Below are positions 54,308-63,853 of a stretch of 64,000 bases of DNA, piece after piece. The position numbers and the translations under genes were made by a program. This DNA comes from Mesorhizobium jarvisii. GTDB taxonomy: Bacteria > Pseudomonadota > Alphaproteobacteria > Rhizobiales > Rhizobiaceae. The notes under the pieces were generated by a model that saw only the letters and a program-made list of their open reading frames with translations, was not told the DNA's origin and made no database searches. The DNA is taken from the NCBI RefSeq assembly GCF_003601985.1, contig NZ_QZXA01000004.1, positions 450,004 through 514,003 on the forward strand. Reading direction: 5' to 3'. Each line of letters starts with the position of its first letter. Position 1 is the first letter of the stretch.

Positions 54308-54441
54308 GATCAAACCTTTCGACTTCTTGGGCAGGACGAACCGGTATGACGGCCGCCACGCCAAGCCAGACTAGGGCAGGCTTGATCATTTTAGAATTGC
54401 ATGGTTGGCTATTTCAGAGACAACAAAGCGAGATAACTGAC

Positions 54442-55350
54442 ATGACGCTGGACGTAGATGCGGTGAAAGCTTTCGTCGCCGTCGCCGAGTTGCGCAGTTT
54501 TACGCGCGCGGCCGAGGCGCTTGGCAGCACGCAAGGCGCAATCAGCGTCAAGCTGAAGCGGTTGGAGGATCGGGTGGGGCAGAAGCTGATCGAGCGGACG
54601 CCGCGACTGGTGCGCCTTTCAGCGCGTGGTGCGGTGTTCCTCGAACCGGCGCGCGAGCTGCTCGCCGCGCACGACCGTGCCGTCGCCAGTCTCGCTGCTG
54701 TTCGCCGCCATTTTCGGCTAGGCATTGCCACCCATGTCGGCGGTGCCGAAGTGCCGACCTTGCTGGCACGCCTCAATGCGCATGATCCGGCCTTGACCAT
54801 TGAGGTGCGGCTCGACGATACACGCGAGTTGATTGCTGCGTTCGATCGCGGCGAGCTCGATGCCGCGATCGTCCGGCGCGAGGACGACCGCCGCGATGGT
54901 GAGGTGCTGGCGCCCGAACATTTCGGCTGGTACGCCACGCCGGATTTCGTCTACCGCGCCGGCGAGCCACTGCGGCTGGCCGCCTCCGCCCCATCCTGCA
55001 GCATCCGCGACGTCATCACCGGTACGCTCGATGCGGTTGGAATACCGTGGACGCAGGTTTTCCTCGGCTGCGGATCCTTCGCCGTTGCCGAGGCCGTTTC
55101 CGCCGGCCTCGCAGCCGGGGCCTTCTCGTCTCGCCTGGTTCCGCCCGGCACCATCGAGGTCAGCCGCAAATTCGGCCTGCCGCCGTTGCCGGCGTCGGAG
55201 ATCATGCTTTTGTCCACGCTCTCGGACGCTCAATCGCGTGATGCGTTGCGCACCCTTGCCATGGCGTTTCGCGAGCATCGTCCGTCCGCGGCGGCCAACG
55301 GCGCGAGGCCCCGGTTCCGCAGTTCGCAGATGGTCGACAACCCCGTCTGA
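54442..55350 (+). CDS. LysR-type transcriptional regulator
   Basis: The 302-residue regulator has the LysR HTH (VDAVKAFVAVAELRSFTRAA, LGSTQGAISVKLKRLEDRVG) and an effector-binding domain (FRLGIATHVGGAEVPTLLARL). It is transcribed away from the MFS exporter at 52799 and likely controls it. ATG at 54442 is chosen over an in-frame upstream ATG that would overlap the exporter's start region. The inducer is unknown. Confidence 0.9.
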   Translation: MTLDVDAVKAFVAVAELRSFTRAAEALGSTQGAISVKLKRLEDRVGQKLIERTPRLVRLSARGAVFLEPARELLAAHDRAVASLAAVRRHFRLGIATHVGGAEVPTLLARLNAHDPALTIEVRLDDTRELIAAFDRGELDAAIVRREDDRRDGEVLAPEHFGWYATPDFVYRAGEPLRLAASAPSCSIRDVITGTLDAVGIPWTQVFLGCGSFAVAEAVSAGLAAGAFSSRLVPPGTIEVSRKFGLPPLPASEIMLLSTLSDAQSRDALRTLAMAFREHRPSAAANGARPRFRSSQMVDNPV

Positions 55351-55392
55351 GGTTTCCGACCCGTGTCTGCGCGATGATGTCGAACGACTATC

Positions 55393-56670
55393 TCAGCGAT
55401 AGTTTTCGACGGCTGAGCCCAGTTGCGGCGTGGCATCATCCTCGGTCGGCCGCGAAGGGCGCCGCGCACGGCCTATCGCGGCGCCAAGGCCGAGCGATGC
55501 GATCGCCACCAGCGGGATGCCGGCGATCCAGGGCAGGCGCGGCGCCAGCGCGTAGAGCGCCGTGCCGATCGATGGCCCAAGCGAGTCCTTGAGGTCGACC
55601 GCCACCGACGAGGCCGCCATGTAGGAGGCGCGTCGCGCGGGCGGCGCCAACGCATTGACGGCGGTCGGCACCAATGGCCCGACCAGCATCTGCGCGATCG
55701 AGCACAGGCTGACGGCTCCAATCAGCGTCAGCATCGCCGGCGAGGCGGCGAGCAGCGCAAAGGCGAGGATCGTCGCCAGGCCGGCACCGACCGCCAGCCA
55801 GAGAGCGGATCGTGCCTCGACCAGGCGGCTGACCAGCATCTGCAAGCCGACCGTCAGCGCGGCGGCATAGGCGAACAGTGCGCCGACGCCGGATGGCGTC
55901 AGCGTCGCGGCATCCTGCGCATAGAGCGGGATCACCGCCTCGATCCAGTTGCCGGCGACCTCGAACACCACGATCCAGAGCAGCAGCTTCGCCAGCCGGC
56001 CGTCGCGGAACGCCGGCAGCAGCGCCGACAGCCCTTCCTCTTCATCGTCCCCACCGTCGAGGCGATCGTCGCCGGCGGCGTGGCCGATGCCGCTCGTCTC
56101 GTTCAGGGCGAAGAACATCACGATCCCGCCCAGCACAAGTATCGTACCGCCGGCGAGGAAAACGCTGCGTAGCGATACGAGCGCAAGCAGGGCGCCGCAG
56201 GCCGGCCCGAGAATCTGCCCGGCGCTTGAACTCACGCGCGCCAGGCTGAACCAGCGCGGATGGGCGGATGGCGGGGTCACGTCGGCGATCGCGGTCAAGA
56301 TCGTTGGATGAAGCACCGATTCGCACATGCCGGTCGCAAGCAGAACGATCGCGGTAACGGCGACGCCGTGCACAAAGAACAGGGCCAGGAAGCCGGCGCC
56401 GACGCCGAGCGAGGATGCAATCAGCACCGGCCGCCGGCCGACGCGGTCGGCTATGCCGCCGATCAGCGGCGCCGCCAGCAGCTCGCCGCCTGCATAGCAG
56501 CCGAACAGCAGGCCGATCGCGCCGACGGGAATGCCCGCCTCGCTACTCGCCCAGAGCGGAAAGAAAGGCATCAGCGCACCATCGGCGAAACCGGCGCAGA
56601 AGAACAGCAGAAGCCCCAACAGGGCTGGGCGTGGGGCTGCGCGCCAGGAGGAAGGAAGCATGTTGATCAT
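55393..56670 (-). CDS. MFS transporter (12-helix)
   Basis: The 425-residue protein is a 12-helix major facilitator: first helices LLGLLLFFCAGFADGALMPFF, conserved loop PLIGGIADRVGRRPVLIAS, and a central hydrophilic loop rich in Asp/Glu (DDRLDGGDDEEEG). Substrate is unknown. ATG at 56670 is preferred with AGGTG upstream; the much longer in-frame extension is not similar to any transporter. It lies 142 bp after the O-methyltransferase gene on the same strand. Confidence 0.88.
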   Translation of the reverse strand: MINMLPSSWRAAPRPALLGLLLFFCAGFADGALMPFFPLWASSEAGIPVGAIGLLFGCYAGGELLAAPLIGGIADRVGRRPVLIASSLGVGAGFLALFFVHGVAVTAIVLLATGMCESVLHPTILTAIADVTPPSAHPRWFSLARVSSSAGQILGPACGALLALVSLRSVFLAGGTILVLGGIVMFFALNETSGIGHAAGDDRLDGGDDEEEGLSALLPAFRDGRLAKLLLWIVVFEVAGNWIEAVIPLYAQDAATLTPSGVGALFAYAAALTVGLQMLVSRLVEARSALWLAVGAGLATILAFALLAASPAMLTLIGAVSLCSIAQMLVGPLVPTAVNALAPPARRASYMAASSVAVDLKDSLGPSIGTALYALAPRLPWIAGIPLVAIASLGLGAAIGRARRPSRPTEDDATPQLGSAVENYR

Positions 56671-56812
56671 GACGTCACCTGCGCATGGTGGCCTGACTTT
56701 GGTCGACGGCCCGGGGTTTGCGCGTTGATTGACGTGAACGCCTACGGTCGCCCTGGAGCGACAGGGAGGTTTGAGCCGCGTGGTAGAATCCCAGACGGCG
56801 ATGGGGTCGGCT

Positions 56813-57469
56813 TCAGCCGAGCCGCACCGACAGTTCGACGTCCTCGCCGAACGGCGTGGACATGTAGCCCGATGCTGGCGAGCGCACCCGTTCCAGATAT
56901 TCAGGCGAGAAATCGGCATTGTCGGCGATGACCAGCGCGCCTGGCCGCAAGCGGCTCTCGACCAGGCTGAGGATCTCCGGATAGATCGCCTTGGCGCCGT
57001 CGAGCAGCAAGAGGTCGATCGTTTCGGGCAGGTCGGCGCTCAGCGTTTCAAGCGCGTCGCCTTCGCGGATCTCAACCAGGTCGATGAGGCCGCCCTCGAC
57101 CAGATTGGCCTTGGCCCGCATCGCCTTGGACGGCTCGAATTCGGTGGTGATCAGGCGACCGCCGCCATTGTCGCGCAGCGCCGCGGCAAGATAGAGCGTC
57201 GAGATGCCGAACGAGGTGCCGAATTCGATGATGATGCGCGCCCCGCTGCTGCGCGCCAGCATGTAGAGCAGCGTGCCGGTCTCCGGCGAGATCGCCAGCC
57301 AGAGGTCCTTCAACCGTCCGTAGAAATCGAGATATTCGGTCTTGCTGTTGAGCAGGCGCGCCCGTTCCTCGTGCGAGAGTGCGGCCACCGCCGGACTGGT
57401 CGCGGCATTGGCTTCTTCGAACAGGCGGGCGAGCAGCGGGGCCAGCGGGGCATTGGTCAGCGTCGTCAT
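56813..57469 (-). CDS. O-methyltransferase (class I, SAM-dependent)
   Basis: The 218-residue protein has a SAM-binding Rossmann fold with motif I IIEFGTSFGISTLYLA, an acidic RLITTEFEPSKAMRAKANL, and a metal/catalytic acid motif DLLLLDGAK. This is the catechol-O-methyltransferase-like family (type 3). It is divergent from a TetR regulator. The substrate is unknown; together with the MFS gene downstream it may modify and export a small aromatic compound. Confidence 0.86.
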   Translation of the reverse strand: MTTLTNAPLAPLLARLFEEANAATSPAVAALSHEERARLLNSKTEYLDFYGRLKDLWLAISPETGTLLYMLARSSGARIIIEFGTSFGISTLYLAAALRDNGGGRLITTEFEPSKAMRAKANLVEGGLIDLVEIREGDALETLSADLPETIDLLLLDGAKAIYPEILSLVESRLRPGALVIADNADFSPEYLERVRSPASGYMSTPFGEDVELSVRLG

Positions 57470-57562
57470 GAAAGTCTCCGGTCGAAATGGCTGCGTGATT
57501 GTGTTGTGCCGAAAAATACGAATAATCCTTCAGGTTTCCAATTCGCATTGCCGAGCCGCGAC

Positions 57563-58198
57563 ATGACCGGACGCCCAAGCCCTTCGATTTCCTCACGAAA
57601 ACAGCCCAAACAGGCTCGTGCCACGGACCTTGTCGCGGCGATTTTGCAAGCTGCTGTTCAGGTTTTGGAGAAGGAAGGCGCGCAGCGTTTCACCACCACG
57701 CGCGTGGCCGAAAAGGCAGGGGTCAGCGTTGGCTCGCTCTATCAGTATTTCCCCAACAAGGCGGCGCTTCTGTTCCGGCTGCAGAGCGACGAATGGCAGC
57801 AAACGACCGACTTGCTGTGCCGTATTCTCCAGGAGGTCGAGAAGCCTCCCCTCGAACGGTTGCGCGTCCTGGTTCATGCCTTTGTCCGCTCGGAATGTGA
57901 GGAAGCGGCAGTGCGTGGCGCGCTCGACGACGCGGCACCGCTTTATCGGGACGCGCCCGAGGCGCAAGCGGCGAGGGCTTCGGCGCAGCGAACGGTCGAG
58001 ATATTCATGCAGGAGACACTACCAGAGGCCCCGGATGCCACCCGAGCCTTGGCCGGCGACCTGGTCATAACGATGCTCAGTGCGGCGGGACGGGAATTTT
58101 CCGCAAGTCCGCGAATGCCGGCGGAGATCGAGACCTATTCCGATGCGATAGCCGATATGTTCTGCGCCTACCTCAGGAGCCTGGGGCACAGGGCTTGA
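57563..58198 (+). CDS. TetR family transcriptional regulator
   Basis: The 211-residue protein has a TetR HTH near its start (ILQAAVQVLEKEGAQRFTTT, VAEKAGVSVGSLYQYFPNK) and a helical ligand-binding domain. It is divergent from the O-methyltransferase with about 93 bp between starts, so it likely represses that gene and itself. The ATG at 57563 is taken. No clear operator palindrome is visible by eye. Confidence 0.9.
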   Translation: MTGRPSPSISSRKQPKQARATDLVAAILQAAVQVLEKEGAQRFTTTRVAEKAGVSVGSLYQYFPNKAALLFRLQSDEWQQTTDLLCRILQEVEKPPLERLRVLVHAFVRSECEEAAVRGALDDAAPLYRDAPEAQAARASAQRTVEIFMQETLPEAPDATRALAGDLVITMLSAAGREFSASPRMPAEIETYSDAIADMFCAYLRSLGHRA

Positions 58199-58231
58199 GA
58201 TCGCCAGCCGTGGCCGGCCGGCCCGTTGGCG

Positions 58232-61200
58232 TCACTCAGCGGCAGATGCCAGCGGCCTCACCCTGGCCATCATCGAGCGCAGCACCGCCGGTTTCAGCGG
58301 CTTGTTGATCACCGCAATATCGAACCCGCCTGCCGCCGCCCGCACCTCGTTGGACCGGTCGGCGGTGACCAGCACGGCGGCCAGATCGTTGCCATGGGTC
58401 GCCCGCAGTCGGGCGATGATGTCGAGGCCGGTTTCGCCGTCGAGATGGTAGTCGGCAAGCACGATATCCGGGCGATGTATTGCGGCCTTCTCCAGATCCC
58501 GGGAGCCGGACACGGTATCGACCTTGCATCCCCAGCCTTCGAGCAGCAGCCGCATGCCCTCGAGGATGCGGGCGTCGTTGTCGATACAGAGCACATGCAG
58601 CCCGGCGAGCGAAGCCGCGGCACGGGCGGGAGCCTTGGTTTCGACCTCGCGTCGCGGCTCCTGCACCGCCGCGACGGGCAGGATGACGGAAAAGCGCGTG
58701 CCCTTGCCCGGATTGGAGAAGATGCGGATTTCCAGCCGAAGCACCCGGGCGATGCGGTCGACAATGGAGAGCCCAAGGCCGAGACCTTCGGCTTCGCGCG
58801 CCCCTTCATCGAGCCGGGTGAATTCATGGAAGACCGTGTTCAGCTTCTCGCCGGCAATGCCGATGCCGGTATCGATCACCTGGATCTCCGCCAGTTCGCC
58901 GCGCCGCCGCACGCCGACCAGGATGCGGCCCCTGCGCGTGTACTTGATGGCGTTCGAGACCAGATTCTGGATCAGGCGGCGCAGCAGATTGCGATCGGTC
59001 ACCACCGTTAGCGAAGACGGCATGATCGTCAGGCCGAGCTTTTTCTCGGCGGCCATTGGCCGAAAATCATTGCCGATCTGGCGCAGCAAACCGTCGAGGT
59101 TGAAGGCGGTATCGTCCGGCTTCATCGCGCCGGCATCGAGGCGCGAGATGTCGAGCACGGCGCCGAGAATCGTCTCGACCGATTCCAGCGAGGATTCGAT
59201 GTTGACCGCCGCCTTGCCTGCTGGGCCCTTGCCGGCCTTCTCGATCAGCGAGGAGCAATAGAGCCGGGCGGCGTTCAGCGGCTGTAGGATATCGTGGCCG
59301 GCGGCGGCGAGGAAGCGCGTCTTGCCGAGATTGGCCTCCTCGGCCAGCATCTGCGCCTGCGCCAGTTCCTCGTTGACCCGGGTCAACTCCTCGTTGACGC
59401 TAGTCAGCTCGATGGTGCGGGTTTTCACGCGCTGCTCCAGCGATTCATTGGCGCGCTTCAGCGCCAGATCCTGTTCGACGCGCCCGGAAATGTCGGCATA
59501 GGTGGCGACGATACCGCCATCCGGCATCGGATTGGAGCGCAGTTCCAGGATGCGGCCGCTGGTCTTCAGTTCCATCTGCCAGGGGCTGACGAAACTGGTC
59601 AGCCGGTTGAGCGTCGTCACGCGCTGGTCGGCGGGGATGTCGCCGCGCTCGGCGAGATGGCGCAGGATCTGATCGAGCGAGACGCCGACCTGGCCCATCT
59701 CGTCGGGCAGGTCGAACAGCACCCGGTATTGGCGGTTCCAGCAGATCAGCCGGAAATCGCGGTCGAAGACGGTGATGCCCTGTTCCATCTGGTCGAGCGC
59801 GATCTGCAAGAGGTCGCGGTTGTGCTGCAGCGCCTCGGTGGCGTCGTCGAGCAGGCGGAAGGCATCCCTGGATTCACGGTCATGGCGCCGGAACAGCAGC
59901 GACAGGATCAACCGCGCCGAGGAGGAGCCGACGGCGCTGGCCAACAGCTGCTCGGAGAAGCGGATGACGTCCATGCTCGCCTGCTCCTTGCCGTGCAGCG
60001 AGGTGCCGTTGGTCTTCTCGAACGACTGGAAAGAGCGCTCGGTGCGCTCGACGCCGAGGTAGCGGGCGATCGTGTCCTTGAGGTCGTTGACGGTGATGGC
60101 GGTGCGGAAGCGGCGCAGGCTCGGCATCGGACCGGCGTCGCGTGGCACGAAGATCGACGCCTGGATGCGCTCCAGCGGCACCGACGCGCGCGACAGCGAG
60201 CCAAGGACAAAAAACAGCGTGTTGATCGACAGGCTCCACAACACGCCGTGGTTCAGCGGCTCGGCCACGGTACCGAACAGGGCTTGCGGGCGCAGCGCCT
60301 CGAAGCCGAAGAGCCCGTGCACGACGATGTCGGTGTCGGGCGCGACAAGCGAGGGCAGGAGCAGCGTGTAGCCCCAGACGATGATGCCGGCGACCATGCC
60401 GAGTGCGGCACCCCTGCCATTGGCGCCGCGCCAGATCAACCCGCCGATCAGCGCCGGCGCGAACTGCGCGATGGCCGCGAAGGACATCAGGCCGATCGAC
60501 GACAGCCGCGCTGAGTTGGTGCTTTCGCGATAGTAGAGGAAGGCGATGAACAACAGGATGAAGATCGCCCCGCGCCGCACATTGAGGATCAGCGTCGACC
60601 AGTCCTCGTTCTCGGAGGTCGAGGTCTTGAGCAGGCGGCGCACGAACAGCGGAATGACGAGGTCGTTGGAGATCATGATCGACAGCGCCACGCTTTCGAC
60701 GATCACCATGGCCGTTGCCGCCGACAGCCCGCCGATGAAGGCGGCCATGGCCAGCACGTCGTGGCCGCTGAACAGGGGCAGCGACAGCACATAGAGATCG
60801 CTGCTGGTGCCGGTGCCGACCAGCGACAGGCCGGCAAAGGCGATCGGCAGCACGAACAGGTTGATCGCCACGAGATAGAGCGGAAACACCCAGGTCGCGG
60901 TCCGCAACTCGGCCTCGCCGCGGTTCTCGACGATGGTGACGTAGAACTGCCGCGGCAGCATGACGATGGCAAAGCCGCTCAGACAAGTCAGCACCAGCCA
61001 GGTGGCGAGCGAGGTGTTGTAGCCCATCGCCTGGCGCACCTGAGCATTCTGCGCCAGCTTGGCGAACATGTCGCCCGGGCCGCCGAAGATCAGGAAGGTG
61101 ACCATCAGGCCGATCGCCAGGAAGGCGGCGAGCTTGACGACGGTTTCGACCGCCACCGCCAGCACCAGCCCGTCCTGGTGTTCGGTGGCGTCGGCATGGC

Positions 61201-61741
61201 GGGTGCCGAACAAGACGGCAAACAAGGCCAGCAGCATGGCGACTACCAGCGATATGTCGCTGACGAACGGATCGAAGGAGGGCGGCGACCCCGTATAGTG
61301 CTCGACCATCAGGCTGACCGAACCGGAAATCGCCTTCAGCTGCAGCGCGATATAGGGAACCGCCCCGATGGTGGCGATCAGCGTGGCGATCGCCGCGACG
61401 GTGAAGCTTTTGCCGTAGCGCGCGCCGAGGAAGTCGGCGATCGAGGTGATCTTCTCGGTCTTGGCCAGCCGCACGATGCGGTTGAGCAGCGGAAAACCGA
61501 ACACGAACACCAGCACCGGGCCGGTATAGATACCGAGGAATTCGAGGCCGCGTTCGGAGGAGAGCCCGACCGAGCCGAAGAAGGTCCACGAGGTACAATA
61601 GATCGCCAGGCTGAGCGCATAGATGAACGGCCGCGCACGACCGGGTCCGGAGATGGCCGAGCGGCGGTCGCCCAGGCTGGCGATGGCGAACAGCAACGTC
61701 ACATAGGCGATCGCGATGATGACGATGAACAAGCCTTGCAC
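58232..61741 (-). CDS. Sodium-solute-symporter/histidine kinase hybrid (CbrA-like)
   Basis: The 1169-residue protein fuses a sodium:solute-symporter domain of about thirteen helices (N-terminal half) to a PAS domain (ITVFDRDFRLICWNRQYRVL), a coiled coil, the HisKA box AAAGHDILQPLN with H816, HATPase (GLGLGLSIVDRIA), and a C-terminal receiver domain with phosphoacceptor near D1097 (VLADYHLDGET). It probably couples transport or sensing of a solute to phosphorelay. GTG at 61741 is chosen because AAAGGAGG lies upstream; an in-frame TTG at 61792 adds 17 residues. Confidence 0.9.
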   Translation of the reverse strand: MQGLFIVIIAIAYVTLLFAIASLGDRRSAISGPGRARPFIYALSLAIYCTSWTFFGSVGLSSERGLEFLGIYTGPVLVFVFGFPLLNRIVRLAKTEKITSIADFLGARYGKSFTVAAIATLIATIGAVPYIALQLKAISGSVSLMVEHYTGSPPSFDPFVSDISLVVAMLLALFAVLFGTRHADATEHQDGLVLAVAVETVVKLAAFLAIGLMVTFLIFGGPGDMFAKLAQNAQVRQAMGYNTSLATWLVLTCLSGFAIVMLPRQFYVTIVENRGEAELRTATWVFPLYLVAINLFVLPIAFAGLSLVGTGTSSDLYVLSLPLFSGHDVLAMAAFIGGLSAATAMVIVESVALSIMISNDLVIPLFVRRLLKTSTSENEDWSTLILNVRRGAIFILLFIAFLYYRESTNSARLSSIGLMSFAAIAQFAPALIGGLIWRGANGRGAALGMVAGIIVWGYTLLLPSLVAPDTDIVVHGLFGFEALRPQALFGTVAEPLNHGVLWSLSINTLFFVLGSLSRASVPLERIQASIFVPRDAGPMPSLRRFRTAITVNDLKDTIARYLGVERTERSFQSFEKTNGTSLHGKEQASMDVIRFSEQLLASAVGSSSARLILSLLFRRHDRESRDAFRLLDDATEALQHNRDLLQIALDQMEQGITVFDRDFRLICWNRQYRVLFDLPDEMGQVGVSLDQILRHLAERGDIPADQRVTTLNRLTSFVSPWQMELKTSGRILELRSNPMPDGGIVATYADISGRVEQDLALKRANESLEQRVKTRTIELTSVNEELTRVNEELAQAQMLAEEANLGKTRFLAAAGHDILQPLNAARLYCSSLIEKAGKGPAGKAAVNIESSLESVETILGAVLDISRLDAGAMKPDDTAFNLDGLLRQIGNDFRPMAAEKKLGLTIMPSSLTVVTDRNLLRRLIQNLVSNAIKYTRRGRILVGVRRRGELAEIQVIDTGIGIAGEKLNTVFHEFTRLDEGAREAEGLGLGLSIVDRIARVLRLEIRIFSNPGKGTRFSVILPVAAVQEPRREVETKAPARAAASLAGLHVLCIDNDARILEGMRLLLEGWGCKVDTVSGSRDLEKAAIHRPDIVLADYHLDGETGLDIIARLRATHGNDLAAVLVTADRSNEVRAAAGGFDIAVINKPLKPAVLRSMMARVRPLASAAE

Positions 61742-61991
61742 GCCTGGAATTTCCTCCTTTGCCGTCTTTTTATCCGGCTTATCCGAACGCAATCACAGCT
61801 TGGCGCCGGAGTCCATTGCGGCTTTGGGCGCATGAAGCGCGTGATTTCTCGAGGTTGACGCAGGGGAGGGAGAAAGCGGTTGCTTTCTCCGTTTTGCCCA
61901 TGTTGCAACCGGAGGTTTTTGTTATGTTGTCGCCGGGTCGATGCCGCAAGGACGGAACGGCAGCGCGGCCGGTCATGACAAGGAGGGTCGA

Positions 61992-62411
61992 ATGCTGAAA
62001 GAATTCCAGGAATTCATTTCCAAGGGTAACGTGATGGACTTGGCCGTCGGCGTCATCATCGGCGCGGCCTTCGGCAAGATCGTCACTTCGCTGGTCGATG
62101 ATGTCATCATGCCTTTCATTGGCGCGCTCGGAGGGGTCGATTTCAACAACTACTTCATTGGCCTGTCGCACAACGTGACTGCGACAAACCTTGAAGATGC
62201 GCGCAAGCAAGGCGCTGTCTTTGCCTATGGCAGCTTCATCACCGTGGCGCTGAACTTCCTGATCATCGCCTTTGTCATCTTCCTGATGGTCAAGGCGGTG
62301 AACAATCTGCGCCGGCGGCTCGAGCGCGAGAAGCCGGCTGCCCCGGCCGCACCACCCCCCGCCGATGTCGCGCTCCTCACCGAAATCCGCGATCTGCTCG
62401 CCAAACGATAA
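61992..62411 (+). CDS. mscL: Large-conductance mechanosensitive channel
   Basis: The 139-residue channel has the MscL start [20 protein letters not shown], first helix [20 protein letters not shown], a periplasmic loop, second helix [20 protein letters not shown], and a charged C-terminus with a helical bundle ([12 protein letters not shown]). It releases solutes during osmotic down-shock. AGGAGGG precedes the ATG at 61992. A good terminator follows. Confidence 0.97.
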   Translation: MLKEFQEFISKGNVMDLAVGVIIGAAFGKIVTSLVDDVIMPFIGALGGVDFNNYFIGLSHNVTATNLEDARKQGAVFAYGSFITVALNFLIIAFVIFLMVKAVNNLRRRLEREKPAAPAAPPPADVALLTEIRDLLAKR

Positions 62412-62433
62412 TTCAGCCGACCATTGCTGGACC

Positions 62434-62466
62434 AAAACCCCGGTCGTTCGCGGCTGGGGTTTTCTG
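62434..62466 (+). terminator. Terminator of mscL
   Basis: AAAACCCC (62434-62441) pairs with GGGGTTTT (62456-62463) around a 14-base loop. It follows the mscL stop by 22 bases. The stem ends in a T-run. Confidence 0.82.
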
Positions 62467-62494
62467 TTTTCGTATCTGGTAAAGAGCGGCAAGC

Positions 62495-62624
62495 CTAGAG
62501 CAATTCCAGGAAAAGTGTGAAACGGGTTTCCCAGGGAAACCGCGTAGCGCTTTCCCTGGGGAATTGCGTTAAAACAAAGAGTTAGAACGGTTTGCCGTTT
62601 CCGTGAAACAGTGAACTGCTCTAA
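62495..62624. repeat. Dispersed palindromic element, family B, long copy
   Basis: This 130-base element starts CTAGAGCAATTCCAGGAAAAG and has internal pairs GGGTTTCCCAGGGAAAC and GCTTTCCCTGGGGAATTGCG. It ends with TTTCCGTGAAACAGTGAACTG and CTCTA. The first and last bases are complementary (TAGAGCA... TGCTCTA). It is the fullest of three family B copies, lying between mscL and an aminotransferase gene. Confidence 0.88.
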
Positions 62625-62642
62625 GGGAAAACGGATTTGTCC

Positions 62643-63809
62643 ATGAGCCTGATCGATAGCTTTCGCGCCGAAGCCCGCGCCGCACCGGAAAGCGGCATTG
62701 TCGCCGTCGTCAACTACGGCCGCCTGCGCGAGGGCCTGATCCCGTTATGGGCCGGCGAGGGCGACCTGCCGACACCCGCCTTCATCACCGATGCCGCGTC
62801 GAAGGCGCTGGCCGGCGGCGAGACGTTCTACACCTGGCAGAGGGGCATCCCCGATCTCAGGCAGGCGCTGGCACGATACTACGCCAGGCATTTCGGCAAG
62901 ACGTTCCCGGAGGAGCAGTTCATCGTCACCGGATCCGGCATGCATGCCATCCAGATGTCCCTTACCGCTCTCGCCGGCGCCGGCGACGAGGTGATCTATC
63001 TGTCGCCGGCCTGGCCGAATTTCGACGCCGCCGCCGCCCTGTCGGGAGCCGTTCCGGTGCCCGTCACGCTCGATCATTCCGGCAATGGCTGGTCCTGCGA
63101 CGTCGAGAAGATCGCCGCGGCGATCACGCCGCGCACCAAGGCGCTGTTCATCAACACGCCGTCGAACCCGACCGGCTGGACCGCCGATCACGAGACCTTG
63201 CAGGCGATCCTCGACCTGGCGCGCGCCAAGAACGTCTGGATCATCGCCGACGAGATCTATTCGCTGTTCCACTATGGCCATGGCCGTGCGCCGTCCTTCC
63301 TCGACATCGCGACGGAGGAAGACCGCATCCTGTTCGTCAACTCCTTTTCCAAGAACTGGGCGATGACCGGCTGGCGCGTCGGCTGGATCAAGACGCATCC
63401 GAGCCTGCAGCAGGTGTTCGAGAACCTGATCCAGTATTCGAATTCCGGCGTTGCCCAGTTCATGCAGCGCGGCGCGGTCGCAGCTCTTGACGAGGGCGAT
63501 GGCTTCGTCGCCGAACAGGTGGAGCGGGCGAGAAAAGCGCGCGACCTGGTCTGCGGTATTCTCGGCGCCACCGGCAGCGCTCGGTTTACCGTGCCGCAGG
63601 GCGCCTTCTATCTGTTCTTCGCCGTCGACGGCATCACCGATTCCCGCGCCGCCGCCTTCGACATCGTCGACAAGGCCAATGTCGGCCTGGCGCCCGGCAC
63701 CGCCTTCGGCCCCGGCGGCGAAGCCTTCCTCAGGCTGTGCTTCCATCGCCGCCTCGACCAGGTCGAGGACGCCGCGCACCGGCTGGCGAAATGGATGAGG
63801 ACTGTCTAG
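62643..63809 (+). CDS. Class I/II pyridoxal-phosphate aminotransferase
   Basis: The 388-residue enzyme has the aspartate-aminotransferase fold: FYTWQRGIPDLRQAL, TGSGMHAIQMSL, LFINTPSNPTGW, VWIIADEIYSLFHY and the PLP lysine in VNSFSKNWAMTGWRVGW. Family fold-type I transaminases act on many amino acids, so the substrate cannot be given. The ATG at 62643 is chosen; a TTG two codons upstream is also in frame. The family B repeat lies directly before it. Confidence 0.92.
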   Translation: MSLIDSFRAEARAAPESGIVAVVNYGRLREGLIPLWAGEGDLPTPAFITDAASKALAGGETFYTWQRGIPDLRQALARYYARHFGKTFPEEQFIVTGSGMHAIQMSLTALAGAGDEVIYLSPAWPNFDAAAALSGAVPVPVTLDHSGNGWSCDVEKIAAAITPRTKALFINTPSNPTGWTADHETLQAILDLARAKNVWIIADEIYSLFHYGHGRAPSFLDIATEEDRILFVNSFSKNWAMTGWRVGWIKTHPSLQQVFENLIQYSNSGVAQFMQRGAVAALDEGDGFVAEQVERARKARDLVCGILGATGSARFTVPQGAFYLFFAVDGITDSRAAAFDIVDKANVGLAPGTAFGPGGEAFLRLCFHRRLDQVEDAAHRLAKWMRTV

Positions 63810-63853
63810 TCGACTTGCGTGGCCGGCAGTCGAACAGCGTTTCAAATGGGCTT

